From assembly GCA_034401795.1 (NCBI GenBank), contig CM067366.1:73269087-73333086 (forward strand): 64,000 nucleotides of DNA. The letters run 5' to 3'. Shown here in pieces: positions 10,504-22,957 of the stretch. A program made the translations under genes and the position numbers. The notes under the pieces were generated by a model. The model had not been told where the DNA came from. It searched no databases and saw only the letters and a list, made by a program, of their open reading frames with translations. Position 1 is the first letter of the stretch. Each line of letters starts with the position of its first letter. This DNA is from Chaetoderma sp. LZ-2023a (lineage: Eukaryota > Mollusca > Caudofoveata > Chaetodermatida > Chaetodermatidae).

Positions 10504-11496
10504 TTAACCCATTACACCTCAAATTCATTCAAAAAGGATTTCAATTTCCTCATAGAAAATGTCTATTTGCAGACCAATAAGACTATTTTTGAAATGTTAC
10601 CGGTTATCGAGTCAATCATTCCAATGTTAAAATTTCAAAAATAGTCTTCTCTTGGCCTGCAAATGGACAATGGCCGTATTTGATTGGTAGTTTCCGTTGT
10701 GTACTTACCGTCCATTGAGTGTTCTATTCAAGTGGTATCCCCATCTCCCAATATGGAGGGAAAGAGTGCTCTGCTTATTTAATGCTCATTTAGGACTGTG
10801 GAATTTTGTACAGTACGCTTTCATTGAGCGGAATTGCATTCGACTGATAGACTGACTAGTCAGACTGAGTTTCAAAACCATTAAAATTGTATCGTTTTGC
10901 ATTATTTGTTAAAATAGCAGCATAGCGTCAGGTTTTGAGCTTTCACTGCGATGACACCCTAATAAATTTAGGCAGACCCAGACTGCATATTGTCGCAACC
11001 CAAGGCTGTAGCATGGGGACAGGAAGCTGTTGCTGACACATATGCCTATGTACAGGCTAGTTACGATAGCTCGCGGTCAAAATAGATTCAGAATATTCAA
11101 CATAATTATTTCTTACATCATATATATCGTTTCATATTTGATTCTTCGTGTTGAAAGGGTTTAGCGCATGCACATTCCACACTTTAGAATAGATGTCTGA
11201 AAATAGTGCAATTAAATTTATCTAGAAATCATACGCCATAATAAAAATCTATTCAAGCTTTTGGTGGGAAATTTAAAGAATACCACGTGATAATGCGTTA
11301 TGTCGTAATTGCATTTTGAATATCTTCCATTAAGCAATTTTTCATTTGGAAGGTATTCTACCATTGAGTACTTTTTGTACACTGCGCAGGTGAGCGGAAC
11401 TTAGTAGTACTCAACGAAAAGGTTCCAATCGAATACCGCCAATAACTAATTAAAACTCCTGATTTTCTTGACCAATCGTGACAATTAAAGGGTTAA
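10504..11496. mobile_element. MITE family A split by a 771-bp insertion
   Basis: The left part, 10504-10670, runs from TTAACCCATTACACCTCAAA through the core GGTTATCGAGTCAATCATTC to TGCAAATGGACAA. The right end resumes at about 11460 with ATTTTCTTGACCAATCGTGA and closes with AAAGGGTTAA at 11493-11496. Confidence 0.6.
10671..11441. mobile_element. Non-autonomous TIR element nested in a MITE
   Basis: The left end TGGCCGTATTTGATTGG is the near inverse of the right end CCAATCGAATACCGCCA. Further in, GTTGTGTACT / AGTACTCAAC also pair. No transposase is encoded. No clear target duplication is seen (ACAA versus ATAA). The superfamily is unknown. Confidence 0.5.
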
Positions 11497-11520
11497 TTAG
11501 TGTAAGAATATTCAAGAGCA

Positions 11521-14500
11521 GAGGTATCTTCATCATCCTATTGCCACGTACAGCAGAGAGCTATGTGACTGGGCATATGATATGTATCTTCATCATCCTA
11601 TTGCCACGTACAGTGGAGAGCTATGTGACTGGGCGTATGATATGTATCTTCATCATCCTATTGCCACGTACAGTGGAGAGCTATGTGACTGGGCGTATGT
11701 TATGTATCTTCATCATCCTATTGCCACGTACAGTGGAGAGCTATGTGAATGGGCGTATGTTATGTATCTTCATCATCCTATTGCCACGTACAGTGGAGAG
11801 CTATGTGACTGGGCGTATGATATGTATCTTCATCATCCTATTGCCACATACAGTGGAGAGCTATGTGAATGGGTGTATGCTATGTATCTTCATCATCCTA
11901 TTGCCACGTACAGTGGAGAGCTATGTGACTGGGCGTATGTTATGTATCTTCATCATCCTATTGCCACGTACAGCAGAGAGCTATGTGACTGGGCATATGT
12001 TATGTATCTTCATCATCCTATTGCCATGTACAATGGAGAGCTATGTGACTGGGTGTATGTTATGTATCTTCATCATCCTATTGCCACGTACAGTGGAGAG
12101 CTATGTGACTGGGCGTATGATATGTATCTTCATCATCCTATTGCCACGTACAGTGGAGAGCTATGTGACTGGGCGTATGTTATGTATCTTCATCATCCTA
12201 TTGCCACGTACAGTGGAGAGCTATGTGAATGGGCGTATGTTATGTATCTTCATCATCCTATTGCCACGTACAGTGGAGAGCTATGTGACTGGGCGTATGT
12301 TATGTATCTTCATCATCCTATTGCCACGTATAGTGGAGAGCTATGTGACTGGGCGTATGTTATGTATCTTCATCATCCTATTGCCACGTACAGCGGAGAG
12401 CTATGTGACTGGGCGTATGTTATGTATCTTCATCATCCTATTGCCACGTACAGTGGAGAGATATGTGACTGGGCGTATGTTATGTATCTTCATCATCCTA
12501 TTGCCACGTACAATGGAGAGCTATGTGACTGGGTGTATGTTATGTATCTTCATCATCCTATTGCCACGTACAGTGGAGAGCTATGTGAATGGGCATATGT
12601 TATGTATCTTCATCATCCTATTGCCACGTATAGTGGAGAGCTATGTGACTGGGTGTATGTTATGTATCTTCATCATCCTATTGCCACGTACAGTGGAGAG
12701 CTATGTGACTGGGCATATGTTATGTATCTTCATCATCCTATTGCCACGTACAGTGGAGAGCTATGTGACTGGGCGTATGTTATGTATCTTCATCATCCTA
12801 TTGCCACGTACAGCAGAGAGCTATGTGACTGGGCATATGTTATGTATCTTCATCATCCTATTGCCACGTACAGTGGAGAGCTATGTGACTGGGCATATGT
12901 TATGTATCTTCATCATCCTATTGCCACGTACAGTGGACAGCTATGTGACTGGGCGTATGTTATGTATCTTCATCATCCTATTGCCACGTACAGCAGAGAG
13001 CTATGTGAGTGGGCATATGTTATGTATCTTCATCATCCTATTGCCACGTACAGTGGAGAGCTATGTGACTGGGCGTATGATATGTATCTTCATCATCCTA
13101 TAGCCATGTACAGCAGAGAGCTATGTGACTGGGCGTATGTTATGTATCTTCATCGTCCTATTGCCACGTACAGTGGAGAGCTATGTGACTGGGCGTATGT
13201 TATGTATCTTCATCCTTCTATTGCCATGTACAGCAGAGAGCTATGTGACTGGGCGTATGTTATGTATCTTCATCGTCCTATTGCCATGTACAGTGGAGAG
13301 CTATGTGACTTGGCGTATGTTATGTATCTTCATCATCCTATTGCCACGTACAGTGGAGAGCTATGTGACTTGGCGTATGTTCTGTATCTTCATCATCCTA
13401 TTGCCATGTACAGCAGAGAGCTATGTGACTTGGCGTATGTTATGTATCTTCATCATCCTATTGCCATTGTCAGTGGAGAGCTATGTGACTGGGCGTATGT
13501 TATGTATCTTCATCATCCTATTGCCACGTACAGTGGAGAGATATGTGACTTGGCGTATGTTATGCATCTTCATCATCCTATTGCCACGTACAGTGGAGAG
13601 CTATGTGACTGGGCATATGTTATGTATCTCCATCATCCTATTGCCATTGTCAGTGGAGAGCTATGTGACTGGGCGTATGTTATGTATCTTCATCATCCTA
13701 TTGCCACATACAGTGGAGAGCTATGTGACTGGGCGTATGTTATGTATCTTCATCATCCTATTGCCACGTACAGCAGAGAGCTATGTGACTGGGCGTATGT
13801 TATGTATCTTCATCATCCTATTGCCACGTACAGTGGAGAGATATGTGACTGGGTGTATGTTATGTATCTTCATCATCCTATTGCCATGTACAGCAGAGAG
13901 CTATGTGACTGGGCGTATGTTATGTATCTTCATCGTCCTATTGCCACGTACAGTGGAGAGCTATGTGACTGGGCGTATGTTATGTATCTTCATCATCCTA
14001 TTGCCATGTACAGCAGAGAGCTATGTGACTGGGCGTATGTTATGTATCTTCATCGGCCTATTGCCATGTACAGTGGAGAGCTATGTGACTGGGTGTATGT
14101 TATGTATCTTCATCAAACTATTGCCACGTATAGTGGAGAGATATGTGACTTGGCGTATGTTATGTATCTTCATCATCCTATTGCCACGTACAGTGGAGAG
14201 CTATGTGACTTGGCGTATGTTATGTATCTTCATCATCCTATTGCCATGTACAGCAGAGAGCTATGTGACTTGGCGTATGTTATGTATCTTCATCATCCTA
14301 TTGCCATTGTCAGTGGAGAGCTATGTGACTGGGCGTATGTTATGTATCTTCATCATCCTATTGCCATGTACAGCAGAGAGCTATGTGACTTGGCGTATGT
14401 TATGTATCTTCATCATCCTATTGCCATTGTCAGTGGAGAGCTATGTGACTGGGCGTATGTTATGTATCTTCATCATCCTATTGCCACGTACAGTGGAGAG

Positions 14501-15240
14501 ATATGTGACTTGGCGTATGTTATGTATCTTCATCATCCTATTGCCACGTACAGTGGAGAGCTATGTGACTGGGCATATGTTATGTATCTCCATCATCCCA
14601 TTGCCATTGTCAGTGGAGAGCTATGTGACTGGGCGTATGTTATGTATCTTCATCATCCTATTGCCACGTACAGTGGAGAGCTATGTGACTGGGCGTATGT
14701 TATGTATCTTCATCATCCTATTGCCACGTACAGCAGAGAGCTATGTGACTGGGCGTATGTTATGTATCTTCATCATCCTATTGCCACGTACAGTGGAGAG
14801 CTATGTGACTGGGCGTATGTTATGTATCTTCAACATCCTATTGCCACGTACAGTGGAGAGCCATGTGACTGGGCGTATGTTATGTATCTTCATCATCCTA
14901 TTGCCATGTACAGTGGAGAGCTATGTGAATGGGCGTATGTTATGTATCTTCATCATCCTATTGCCACGTACAGTGGAGAGCCATGTGACTGGGCATATGT
15001 TATGTATCTTCATCATCCTATTGCCACGTACAGTGGAGAGCTATGTGACTGGGCGTATGTTATGTATCTTCATCATCCTATTGCCACGTACAGTGGAGAG
15101 CCATGTGACTGGGCGTATGTTATGTATCTTCATCATCCTATTGCCACGTACAGTGGAGAGCTATGTGAATGGGCGTATGTTATGTATCTTCAACGTCCTA
15201 TTGCCACGTACAGCGGAGAGCTATGTTACCAGGCGTATGT
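11521..15240 (+). repeat. 60-bp minisatellite, 62 copies
   Basis: The unit runs from TATGTATCTTCATCATCC through CTATTGCCACGTACAGTGGA and GAGCTATGTGACTGGGCG. All 62 units are exactly 60 bp, with no indel over 3,720 bp. Variation is by substitution at a few sites: ACG/ATG/ATT in the middle, AGTGGA/AGCAGA, GACTGG/GACTTG/GAATGG, GCG/GCA/GTG. Variant order shows a higher-order duplication: 13081-13800 recurs at 13861-14760. Two plus frames stay open through most of it, giving 20-residue repeats with starts MYLHHPIATYSGELCDWAYV or CIFIILLPRTVESYVTGRML. The changes do not favour synonymous sites, so I consider it non-coding. Confidence 0.95.
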
Positions 15241-15675
15241 TAGTACGATCATGTAGCTTATGACCAGCGCACATAAGAGACAAAACACCTGTGACGTTTG
15301 TCACAAGTGATGTTTGTCATAAGTGACTAGGTGTAATTCATCATCATTAACACGCACACGAAGCCAATGTTTGTTAGTAATTTGAATGATCATGTAACGG
15401 ATAAAAATGGAACTATAACTCTGGTCATTTCACATATCACATGATCACTAAGTGATTGGTTTAATAATTGCTATTCCCTGCACCTCATCCACACGCCCTA
15501 CACACAAAGGAGTGATTTCAAGCTCACTGATGGCTGAATTATTAGGGCTGAAAATATATATTCCAAATTATTTTCTAGTTGCTTGTGATCAAAATCCCTG
15601 TCTCCATATTTTAGTTGCACACTGCTCTTTAAAAGCTAAAGATTTTTAGCAGCTGTCCTGGCTCTGTCCCACTGG
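15241..15675. other. No gene recognised
   Basis: This lies between the 60-bp array and the 3' end of the Gag-like gene. It contains a GTGACGTTTGTCACAAGTGA inverted repeat at 15290-15315. If the Gag belonged to a full retroelement, its polymerase should lie here, and it is absent. Confidence 0.5.
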
Positions 15676-15679
15676 CTAG

Positions 15680-17444
15680 TCAATTAGACTGGGTGCTATC
15701 CACCGGCTTGCCAAAATTGCGACTCTGAATTGTTCGCTTGGACGAGTTCGGGCATGTAGGTGCAGGGTGACCAGCCTTGCAGTTCCAACAGACATGCAAA
15801 TAGCGACAGAATTTTGCGAAGCAGCCACGGTTGCCATTGAAATTATTACAGATTTCCTTACCTAGGTAATTCACTTTCATTCTAGTACGGCCCCCATTAG
15901 CACCACTGTCAAAATTGTTCCTCCCGCCAGGACGAAAATATGGCCGGAATTCTAGAACCGAGGGACAAAACTTTGTTGTGTGATCATGTTGTTGACACAA
16001 GTCACAAGAGGTCAAAACCGACCCTGCCGTGACGGCCTGGATTATATCCCTGTCCTTAACCGACCAGTCAATTTTTTTGCCATGCTGTTGCAACCAGGCT
16101 GCTGCCTTGGCAGAAAATGCCCTATGGTATGCATAGAAAATCGATTTCCCAAACTGCGTATATAATTCGACAATCAACTGCAGATAACCATCAAGTTCCT
16201 GAATCCGTTGTGGGTATGCCTCACACATGATTTTTTTGTATACAATAAATGCTGACAAAAATTCTGAGTGTCAAATTCTTCTGCAACCTCACATCTTTGC
16301 GCATTCTCACAGCCATGCCTGTTTTTGCATCCATTGAGATTATCTCCCCTGTATTTGCATCAGGCATCAACAGCAGGGCTAGATTGACATCTTTACCTGC
16401 AATTATCGCCTGCCTCAAATTAGGAGACACAATCTCAATGCGTGGCAAGCTCTCCATCGCATAACCTTGACCATGCTTGGTTGCTGTCGGAACCTCTACT
16501 CCCAGACGATTTCCCCCAGTCAAGCACCCAGAAATAGGACCAAATGCCCTATCATCCTGGTTAAAAGTACAGTTTGCATTCGTCGCACCATCAGATCGTT
16601 CATCATACAGATCCCTCAAAGTAAAACCTGATAAAACAGGCAAATTACAGTTATTGTTACCTATACTTGGGCGTAGTCCCTCGTGGTGAAGGTGTTGGTC
16701 TGTATTAGTACCAGGAACAGTTGGCGTCACGAACGAATGAGAGTATGGTGATGACGATGGTGTAACTCCATCCAGGCCGGCACCGACACTCCTCTCACGA
16801 AAACTAGTGCCGGGTGATTGTAGGCCTGCCAGCCTACGTTGGAACGCCTCCAACTGCCGTGACAGGGCCCGCACCTCGAAATCTGTGCACCCCGTGTCAT
16901 AGTCATTGGGACCGAAATGATTACCTCCAGTGCTGGTCCCATCCCGTGTTATTGTTGTTGCTGTTCCATGATTGTTACGGTGGTTGCCATTTTGAAAGTC
17001 TATGTCATCGCTGCGCCGTTCTGATTGGCTAAGTCCGCCACACCCTTCCTCCGCTTGGTTCCCTGCCTCGATGACGTCACTCACCGGCCTGTCATTCATA
17101 ACAAACAACTGGACGAGTTGCGCTTTCCTAAAACTCGTCGGACAAACAATACCACGTTGTTTAAGTTTGTCACGCAAGGCCTTCGTACTCCAATTAACCG
17201 GTTCCGCATCGTCCCACACCGTCGACCTTTCGGTACCCGCACTGCTCGATCGAGACACAGCCGACACCCCCCGACTCCTAATTGAGTTTGGCTGCACGCC
17301 CCTGCAACCCCGCCTGCGGTCACGTGACGGAGAGCAGCTGTCAAAACTGACGTTTCTCAATGTTCCCGAAGCATTTGCTGCTAACCTCCGGATTGGAGAT
17401 CGACTACGCGTCGTGGGCGCGTTGCTAGCCGTGTTGCGGGACAT
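15680..17444 (-). pseudogene. Gag-like ORF of a DIRS-like or related retroelement, frameshifted
   Basis: Minus-strand gene in two overlapping frames (17444-16221, then 16258-15680); the switch lies near 16250. The N-terminal part is Ser/Arg-rich. It is followed by a SAP-like helix pair (about residues 87-120, with WSTKALRDKLKQRG), a low-complexity linker, and a conserved-looking block with SPNLRQAIIAGKDVNLALLL. The second part holds AFSAKAAAWLQQHG, a canonical zinc knuckle C-x2-C-x4-H-x4-C (CDLC...), a CCCH finger C-x8-C-x4-C-x3-H, and a last C-x2-C-x3-H-x4-C knuckle. This order matches Gag-like proteins that I associate with tyrosine-recombinase retroelements; that family call is from memory and moderate. 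No reverse transcriptase or recombinase follows, so it is a truncated remnant. Confidence 0.55.
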
Positions 17445-18330
17445 ATCAATAACTAGTTTTGTAGAAATTAACCTCGAACCTAATTCCTATGCTTCTTCTC
17501 AACCTATGCGTTCTCCAAACAGTAAACCCGCGTAAATAAAGCCACTTTATTAACTTATTAGGTATGTTCCACGGCTCACTGTAGTCACGGACACAAATTG
17601 ATTCGTTATTATTGTCAGCTAATCAACAGGCTAACATTTTCTAAACATCTAGTAAACTATAACTTTCATAAACTGGAATTGTATTACTTTTCACGACTAC
17701 GTTTCCCAGCTCACAGCAATTATTGAAAAACTGTCTTTATTTAACTATCTAAACTTTGACTTAAAACACCACTTTTTATCACAACGTTTAACAATATAGC
17801 AAAACTTAGCTTCAAAAACTTAGCTGTTCACAGACTGGCATCCAGAATGGAATGAACTGGGCGATTCCGCTATCAACTAACATGGTTACATTCTTGGACC
17901 AATTATGGTATAATCTAACTTGATTGGCTGAAATAATCATGCGATTCTGCAGAAGTAGTAGGCTGGTCGCTATGTACCTTCATGCAACCTAATATGGAGT
18001 GAAGACTGTTGCTTGACATCATCTTATTGGTATGCAGCTTGCACACCAAGAATTCCAAAAGTGTATGACTGATGCTATGATACCTACACCATCAGGGGAG
18101 CTAACTCTTCAGTACAACAGAAGAATGTACTAGCTACTATTTAATTTTGTTATTAAAGAGGAATTGGCCGTATGAAATATGCCAGTAGCCCTGCAATGTG
18201 TGCATCTGTTAATCATGTTTAATGGGTGTTAATCATTAAACTCCAATATATAGACAGACAGACTAGCGGACAAACCTACCACTTGTAGAGTGTGCGCCTG
18301 GTAGCATTTTTGTATTGATTAACTGTCTGG
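17445..18330. other. No gene recognised
   Basis: Upstream flank of the minus-strand Gag-like gene. It could hold that element's promoter or 5' repeat, but no direct repeat with the other side is visible. Confidence 0.4.
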
Positions 18331-18334
18331 CTGC

Positions 18335-18351
18335 TTTAGAGTTTGATTGAC

Positions 18352-18385
<34 letters not shown>

Positions 18386-19320
18386 CTTACTTGCTTGCTT
18401 GGTTGCTTGAGTCTTACTTGATTTGACAGGTTGCTTGATTTGATTGTTTGTTTGAGTTGATTGCTTGCATGACTTGTTATTTGACCTGATTGGTTGCGTG
18501 ATTTGATCTGATTGGTTGCATGATTTATTGCTTGAATTGGGTGCATGATTTGTTGCTTGAATTGATTGGTTGCGTGATTTGTTGCTTAAATTGATTGGTT
18601 ACGTGATTGCTTGCTTGAATTGATTGGGAGCGTCAGATTGATTGAGATTGATTGAGATTGATTGAAATTGATTGAAATTGATTGAAATTGATTAAGATTG
18701 ATTAAGATTGATTAAGATTGATCAAGATTAATCGAGATTGATTAAGATTGATTAAGATTGATTGATTGACTGGGATTTGCCTGATTGATTGGGGGCTTGA
18801 GTTGTTGCTTGATTTGATTGGTTGTTTCATTTGATTGGTTGTTTGATTTTGATTGCTTGCTTGATTTGATTGTCTGCATGACTTGTTGTTTGATTGGTTA
18901 CGTGATTTGTTGCTTGAATTTATTGGTTGCGTGATTGATTGTTTGATTTGATTGGTGGCGTGATTGATTGTTTGATTTGATTGGTTGCGTGATTGGTTGT
19001 TTAAACTGATTGGTAGCGTGATTGGTTGCTTGAATTGAATGGTTGTGTGATTGATTGGTTGTTTGAATTGATTTGTTGCGTGACTGGTTACTTGAATTGC
19101 TTGATTGGTTGTTTACCTAGTTGCTAGCTTGTCTGATTTGACTGATAGTTTGACTGGTTGTTTGATTGGTTGTGTGATCTGATTGCGTGCTTAATTTGAT
19201 TAGGTTTTGATTTGTGGTCTGCCTAGTTGAGGGATTGATTGGTTGCTTGTCTGCTTGACCGGTTTTAATTGATTGATTGGTTGATTGATTGATTGATTGG
19301 TTGCTTGTCTGTTTGACGGG

Positions 19321-19356
<36 letters not shown>

Positions 19357-19515
19357 AATTGACTGCCTAGTTGCTAGCTTGATTGATTGCTGATTTGATC
19401 GATAGTGTGATTGGTTGTTCGATTGGTGGTGTGATCTGATCAGTTGCTTGATTGGTTGGTTGATTTGATTGATTGATTGATTGGTTGCTTGTCTGTTTGA
19501 TTGGTTGATTGCCAA
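18335..19515. repeat. GATT-rich degenerate tandem repeats
   Basis: Runs of TTGATTGATTGATT alternate with longer variants such as TTGATTGGTTGCGTGATT, and a 10-bp phase GATTGATTRA occurs at 18640-18760. The tract ends about 10 bp before the first ATG of the Penelope-like ORF1, so it occupies the place of that element's 5' leader. The minus-strand frame of Asn/Gln/Ser repeats is a by-product. Confidence 0.85.
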
Positions 19516-19524
19516 GGCATTATC

Positions 19525-21120
19525 ATGGCTAGACAGAGCAGGGGAGGGAGAAAGGATGGCAATGAATCAGATTCACGCCACCAATCTTCTGCCCATGCTC
19601 GCCTAGTCAAGGTATACTATATGGTAATACAATGCTTCCATCACCTTGGTGTGTTGGGCAAGCGCATGGAGGCAGAGATACTGCCAAACTGCTTAGGCAA
19701 GAAGCTAAAAGAACTAAACAAGTTCTGCAAACCAGCCATGCCAAATGGAGATGTCCACTTTAACATTTGTAATGCTAATTTTGGTTGGGCTAAATCCATA
19801 GTACAAACTCTAATCAATCATTACAATTGCCAACTTGGCTGTATCAGATCCGAAATTATATTAGCCCAGAATCATTCCCACCTAGACGTCGGCCGTGCCA
19901 AGTCAACCGCCATTCGCTGGGCAAAAAACAATCATGGAAAAAGGCTTCATGATAAGGCTATTGCAGCCTTTTATGACTTTATCAGACCCATTGATCCTCA
20001 TTTTTTCCCTGCTGCCGTCAACAGAAATGCTACTCCAGTTCGTAAAACACCAGCCGAAACATCAGATTTTGTACCACCCTCTCAGGCTAAAAAGCGGGTA
20101 AGGTCACCTGCTGAGACCTCACCTCCAATCAAACGTACAGATACCAGGTGTTCTCCAGGCAGTGTCCCATCTACATCCTGTGATGGCAACATGCACTCAC
20201 CAATTAACCCATTGCTAATCCCATTACCTGAGTCACCACCACCCGCCGAAACCTCGGCACCGATCATACACATAGATATCAGGCCTTCACCAGTCTGTGT
20301 CCAATCTACATCCGTTAATGACGAGATGCAGTCACAAATTGATCCAGCATCAATCCCTTTACCTGAGTCGCCACCGCCTTCTGCACCATCATTCTCACCT
20401 GATGATTTCCCCCCGCTTCCACAGAGGGTAGCTAAATCCGATCGGATATCAATAGAAAACAAGCTGGGACTCACAACCCACACTACTCCAAAAGTACTGC
20501 AACCACGGTTCACACCATCTCCTCAGTCTAAGCCTAGAAAACCAACGAAGCTAGAGCAAAATACATTCTAGAAATTCCGGTATGAGTCATGCAACAAACC
20601 AAATTGGCAGCTCCCAACCATCAACAAAAAGATCCTGTTGCTTGGAGCATCTAACCTGAGCCGAATCAATGTGGCACCCCACCCAGAAATGCATGTAGCT
20701 TGCTTCCCTGGGGCATCTATCAATGATCTAAGAATGATCATTAATAGATACTCAGCGAAAGTCAAACCAGAAAAGATCATCCTAAATATAGGCATAAACG
20801 ATCGAGATAACCCGATCCTAGCCTCAGACAATCGGCTCAGGTTGTTGTTCAGCATGGTGAGGAAGAAGTTCCCTTCAGCGAGCATCTACTTCACTAAGTT
20901 AAACTTCTCAACCACTTCGACCCTGTATCAAAAACGTGCACTGGAGGCAATCAATTGTGTTGCTGAGTCTAGCAGGACCAAGTCCTCTGAGTCCGGCGTT
21001 ATTGTCATTCCACGCCTGCCACTCACAGAGTTCAGTGTGTGTCATGACAATATTCACTGGACTGAGAGAACTGCTAATGCTATCTATGGTAATTGGCTCA
21101 AGTTCCTTAATTTAAATTGA
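19525..21120 (+). pseudogene. ORF1 of the Penelope-like element: unknown domain plus SGNH hydrolase
   Basis: The ATG at 19525 is the first in frame. Residues 1-160 form a Lys/His-rich, probably helical domain I do not recognise. Residues 165-330 are Pro/Ser-rich with two diverged repeats, each ending PLPESPPP, then DDFPPLPQ. An in-frame TAG at 20569-20571 is followed in the same frame by an SGNH hydrolase: Ser in LLGASNLSR, Gly in FPGAS, Asn in NIGIND, Asp and His in HDNIHWTE. All four SGNH blocks are present. In CR1-group LINE ORF1 proteins and some DIRS-type elements such domains occur as putative esterases. The TAG is probably one nonsense mutation. The ORF ends TGA at 21118-21120, exactly at a slippery sequence leading into the reverse transcriptase frame. 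Confidence 0.7.
21111..21120 (+). promoter_or_regulatory. Candidate -1 ribosomal frameshift site joining ORF1 to ORF2
   Basis: In the SGNH frame the last codons read AAT TTA AAT TGA, so T TTA AAT fits the X XXY YYZ slippery heptamer in the correct phase, directly before the stop. A -1 slip gives TTT AAA TTG and enters the reverse transcriptase frame, which is closed by TAA at 21108-21110 just upstream and has no ATG of its own. Short stems are possible downstream (GGGT at 21125 or 21131 with ACCC at 21142; CCCAG at 21143 with CTGGG at 21156), but no strong pseudoknot is evident. Confidence 0.5.
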
Positions 21121-22954
21121 ATGAGGGTCAGGGTAGCATCCACCCAGAACTGGAACTGGGACTAGGTAGTAATGTTGTAAACTTAACCGGCTCCACATTA
21201 GGTGAAGCAGAACAGTCACTGCTTAACCTTGGCTTGACATTTGTCCCAACACCAAAATCTAAAACAGGTTTGGATGCAGATTTAGATAATGGCTTTACTG
21301 AAACTGCTGAATTTGGTCACCGAGTGAAATTGGCAGATTTTTTTCGAAACTCCAATAGTAATATTCCACCATTCATTGAAAAAAACGGCTGGGCTCCAAA
21401 CTTAAAATGTGTGACCCAGCAATCGGTGAAAGTATTAAACTTTACTCTGAACGTATTGAAAATACTACATTTCCAAATGATCAGCAAAATTTATCCTATG
21501 AGCAAAGCCAGGCCATATTAGGTTTATCTAGAAAAAGTGAAATTGTCATCAAACCTGCAGATAAAGGGTCGGCTACTGTAATAATGGATAAAGACAACTA
21601 CATCAAAGAAGCGCATAGACAGCTTAGTAATCCAAAGCATTACCGAAAACTAAATGAACCACTTTGGCAAAATAACTGTAGCAAATTCAACGAAATTCTC
21701 CAAAAAATGGTTGATAGCAAGAAGATAACTGAAAAGCAATTTAAATACCTGTGCGCAAAAGATGATTCGAAACCACGTACATTTTATCTTCTTCCTAAAA
21801 TCCATAAGTCTGTTGACTCGTGGACTGACCCAATGACACCACCAGGGCGACCCATTATTTCAGATTGTGGTTCGGAATCATATAGGATTAGTGAATTTAT
21901 CGACTACCATCTTCAGCCAATTGCAAATAGACATTTTAGCTATCTGAAAAACACTGAAGACTTCCTAGCCCATGTCTCTAAGATCTCGGTCCCTCCAAAT
22001 TCATTCTTAATTACAATGGACGTTGATGCTATGTACACAAACATTGACATCGAAAAGGGTCTAAATTCGATTCGTAGAGCGTTTGCCGACTATCCTGACA
22101 CAAACAGGCCCGACAGAGAGGTAATAGCTCTATTAGAGCTTAGTCTGAAGGGCAATGACTTTGAATTTGCTGGTGAAATTTTCCAACAAATTTGTGGCTG
22201 CGCAATGGGTAAGCGTTTCAGCCCAGGTTTCGCTAACCTTTACATGGCAGAGTGGGAAAAGGAAGCACTCGAAAACTGTCCAAATCAGCCGCTCATTTAC
22301 CGCAGGTACCTCGATGACATTTTCATGATCTGGCAACATAGTAAGGAAGCATTTACCGAATTTCTGGCCATTCTGAATAATCATGATCCGAATATCAAGC
22401 TAAAAGCTCAAATTGATGAGCTGTCCGTAGATTTCCTGGATGTAACTTTATACAAAGGTATAAAGTATGAAACAACTGGTTACTTAGACTACAAAGTTTA
22501 TTTTAAGCCAACCGACTCGCATCAACTACTGCACAAGAAATCATTCCATCCACCACATACTTTCAAGGGACTTGTAAAATCACAAATAATCCGTTTTCAT
22601 AGAAATTCGAGTGATAAGAAAAACTTTGAATCATCATGTTCGACCTTATTCAAAGCCCTCAAACCGAGAGGGTACTCTTCTCGGTTCCTGCATAAAATAA
22701 AGTCTGAAACTTTGCATAATTTGGAAATCATTCCGGATAATGCCAGAAATTCTCGGCCTACCAAAATTTGTCATAATCGTCCGATTATTGGTGATGGAGA
22801 ATCTCGGAAATGTGAAAAGAAAAGGTGTAAATTGGATAAATTTCTTCCTTCCCAGAGTACATTCATGAGCTTTCAAAACAAAAGCAAATTTCAAATTCAG
22901 TCGAAATTAGATTGCGATTCTGAAAATGTCATTTACTTAATTTCATGCAAATTA

Positions 22955-22957
22955 TGA
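22955..22957 (+). other. In-frame TGA at a conserved Cys position
   Basis: The frame reads ISCKL-TGA-QKQYVGET and continues open to 23425. Family members usually have Cys here (C-x-x-C before YVGET). It could be a one-base nonsense mutation of TGT/TGC or a selenocysteine codon. Confidence 0.6.

Noticed and set aside
11582-15256. A 1,224-codon open frame of 20-residue repeats as a secreted or structural protein gene
   Set aside because: A second frame is also open over most of the array, changes are not biased to synonymous positions, and there is no start context, signal peptide or splice site. Stop-free tandem units give long frames automatically.
19117-19515. Asn/Gln-rich prion-like protein on minus
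   Set aside because: It is a direct translation of GATT microsatellite repeats.
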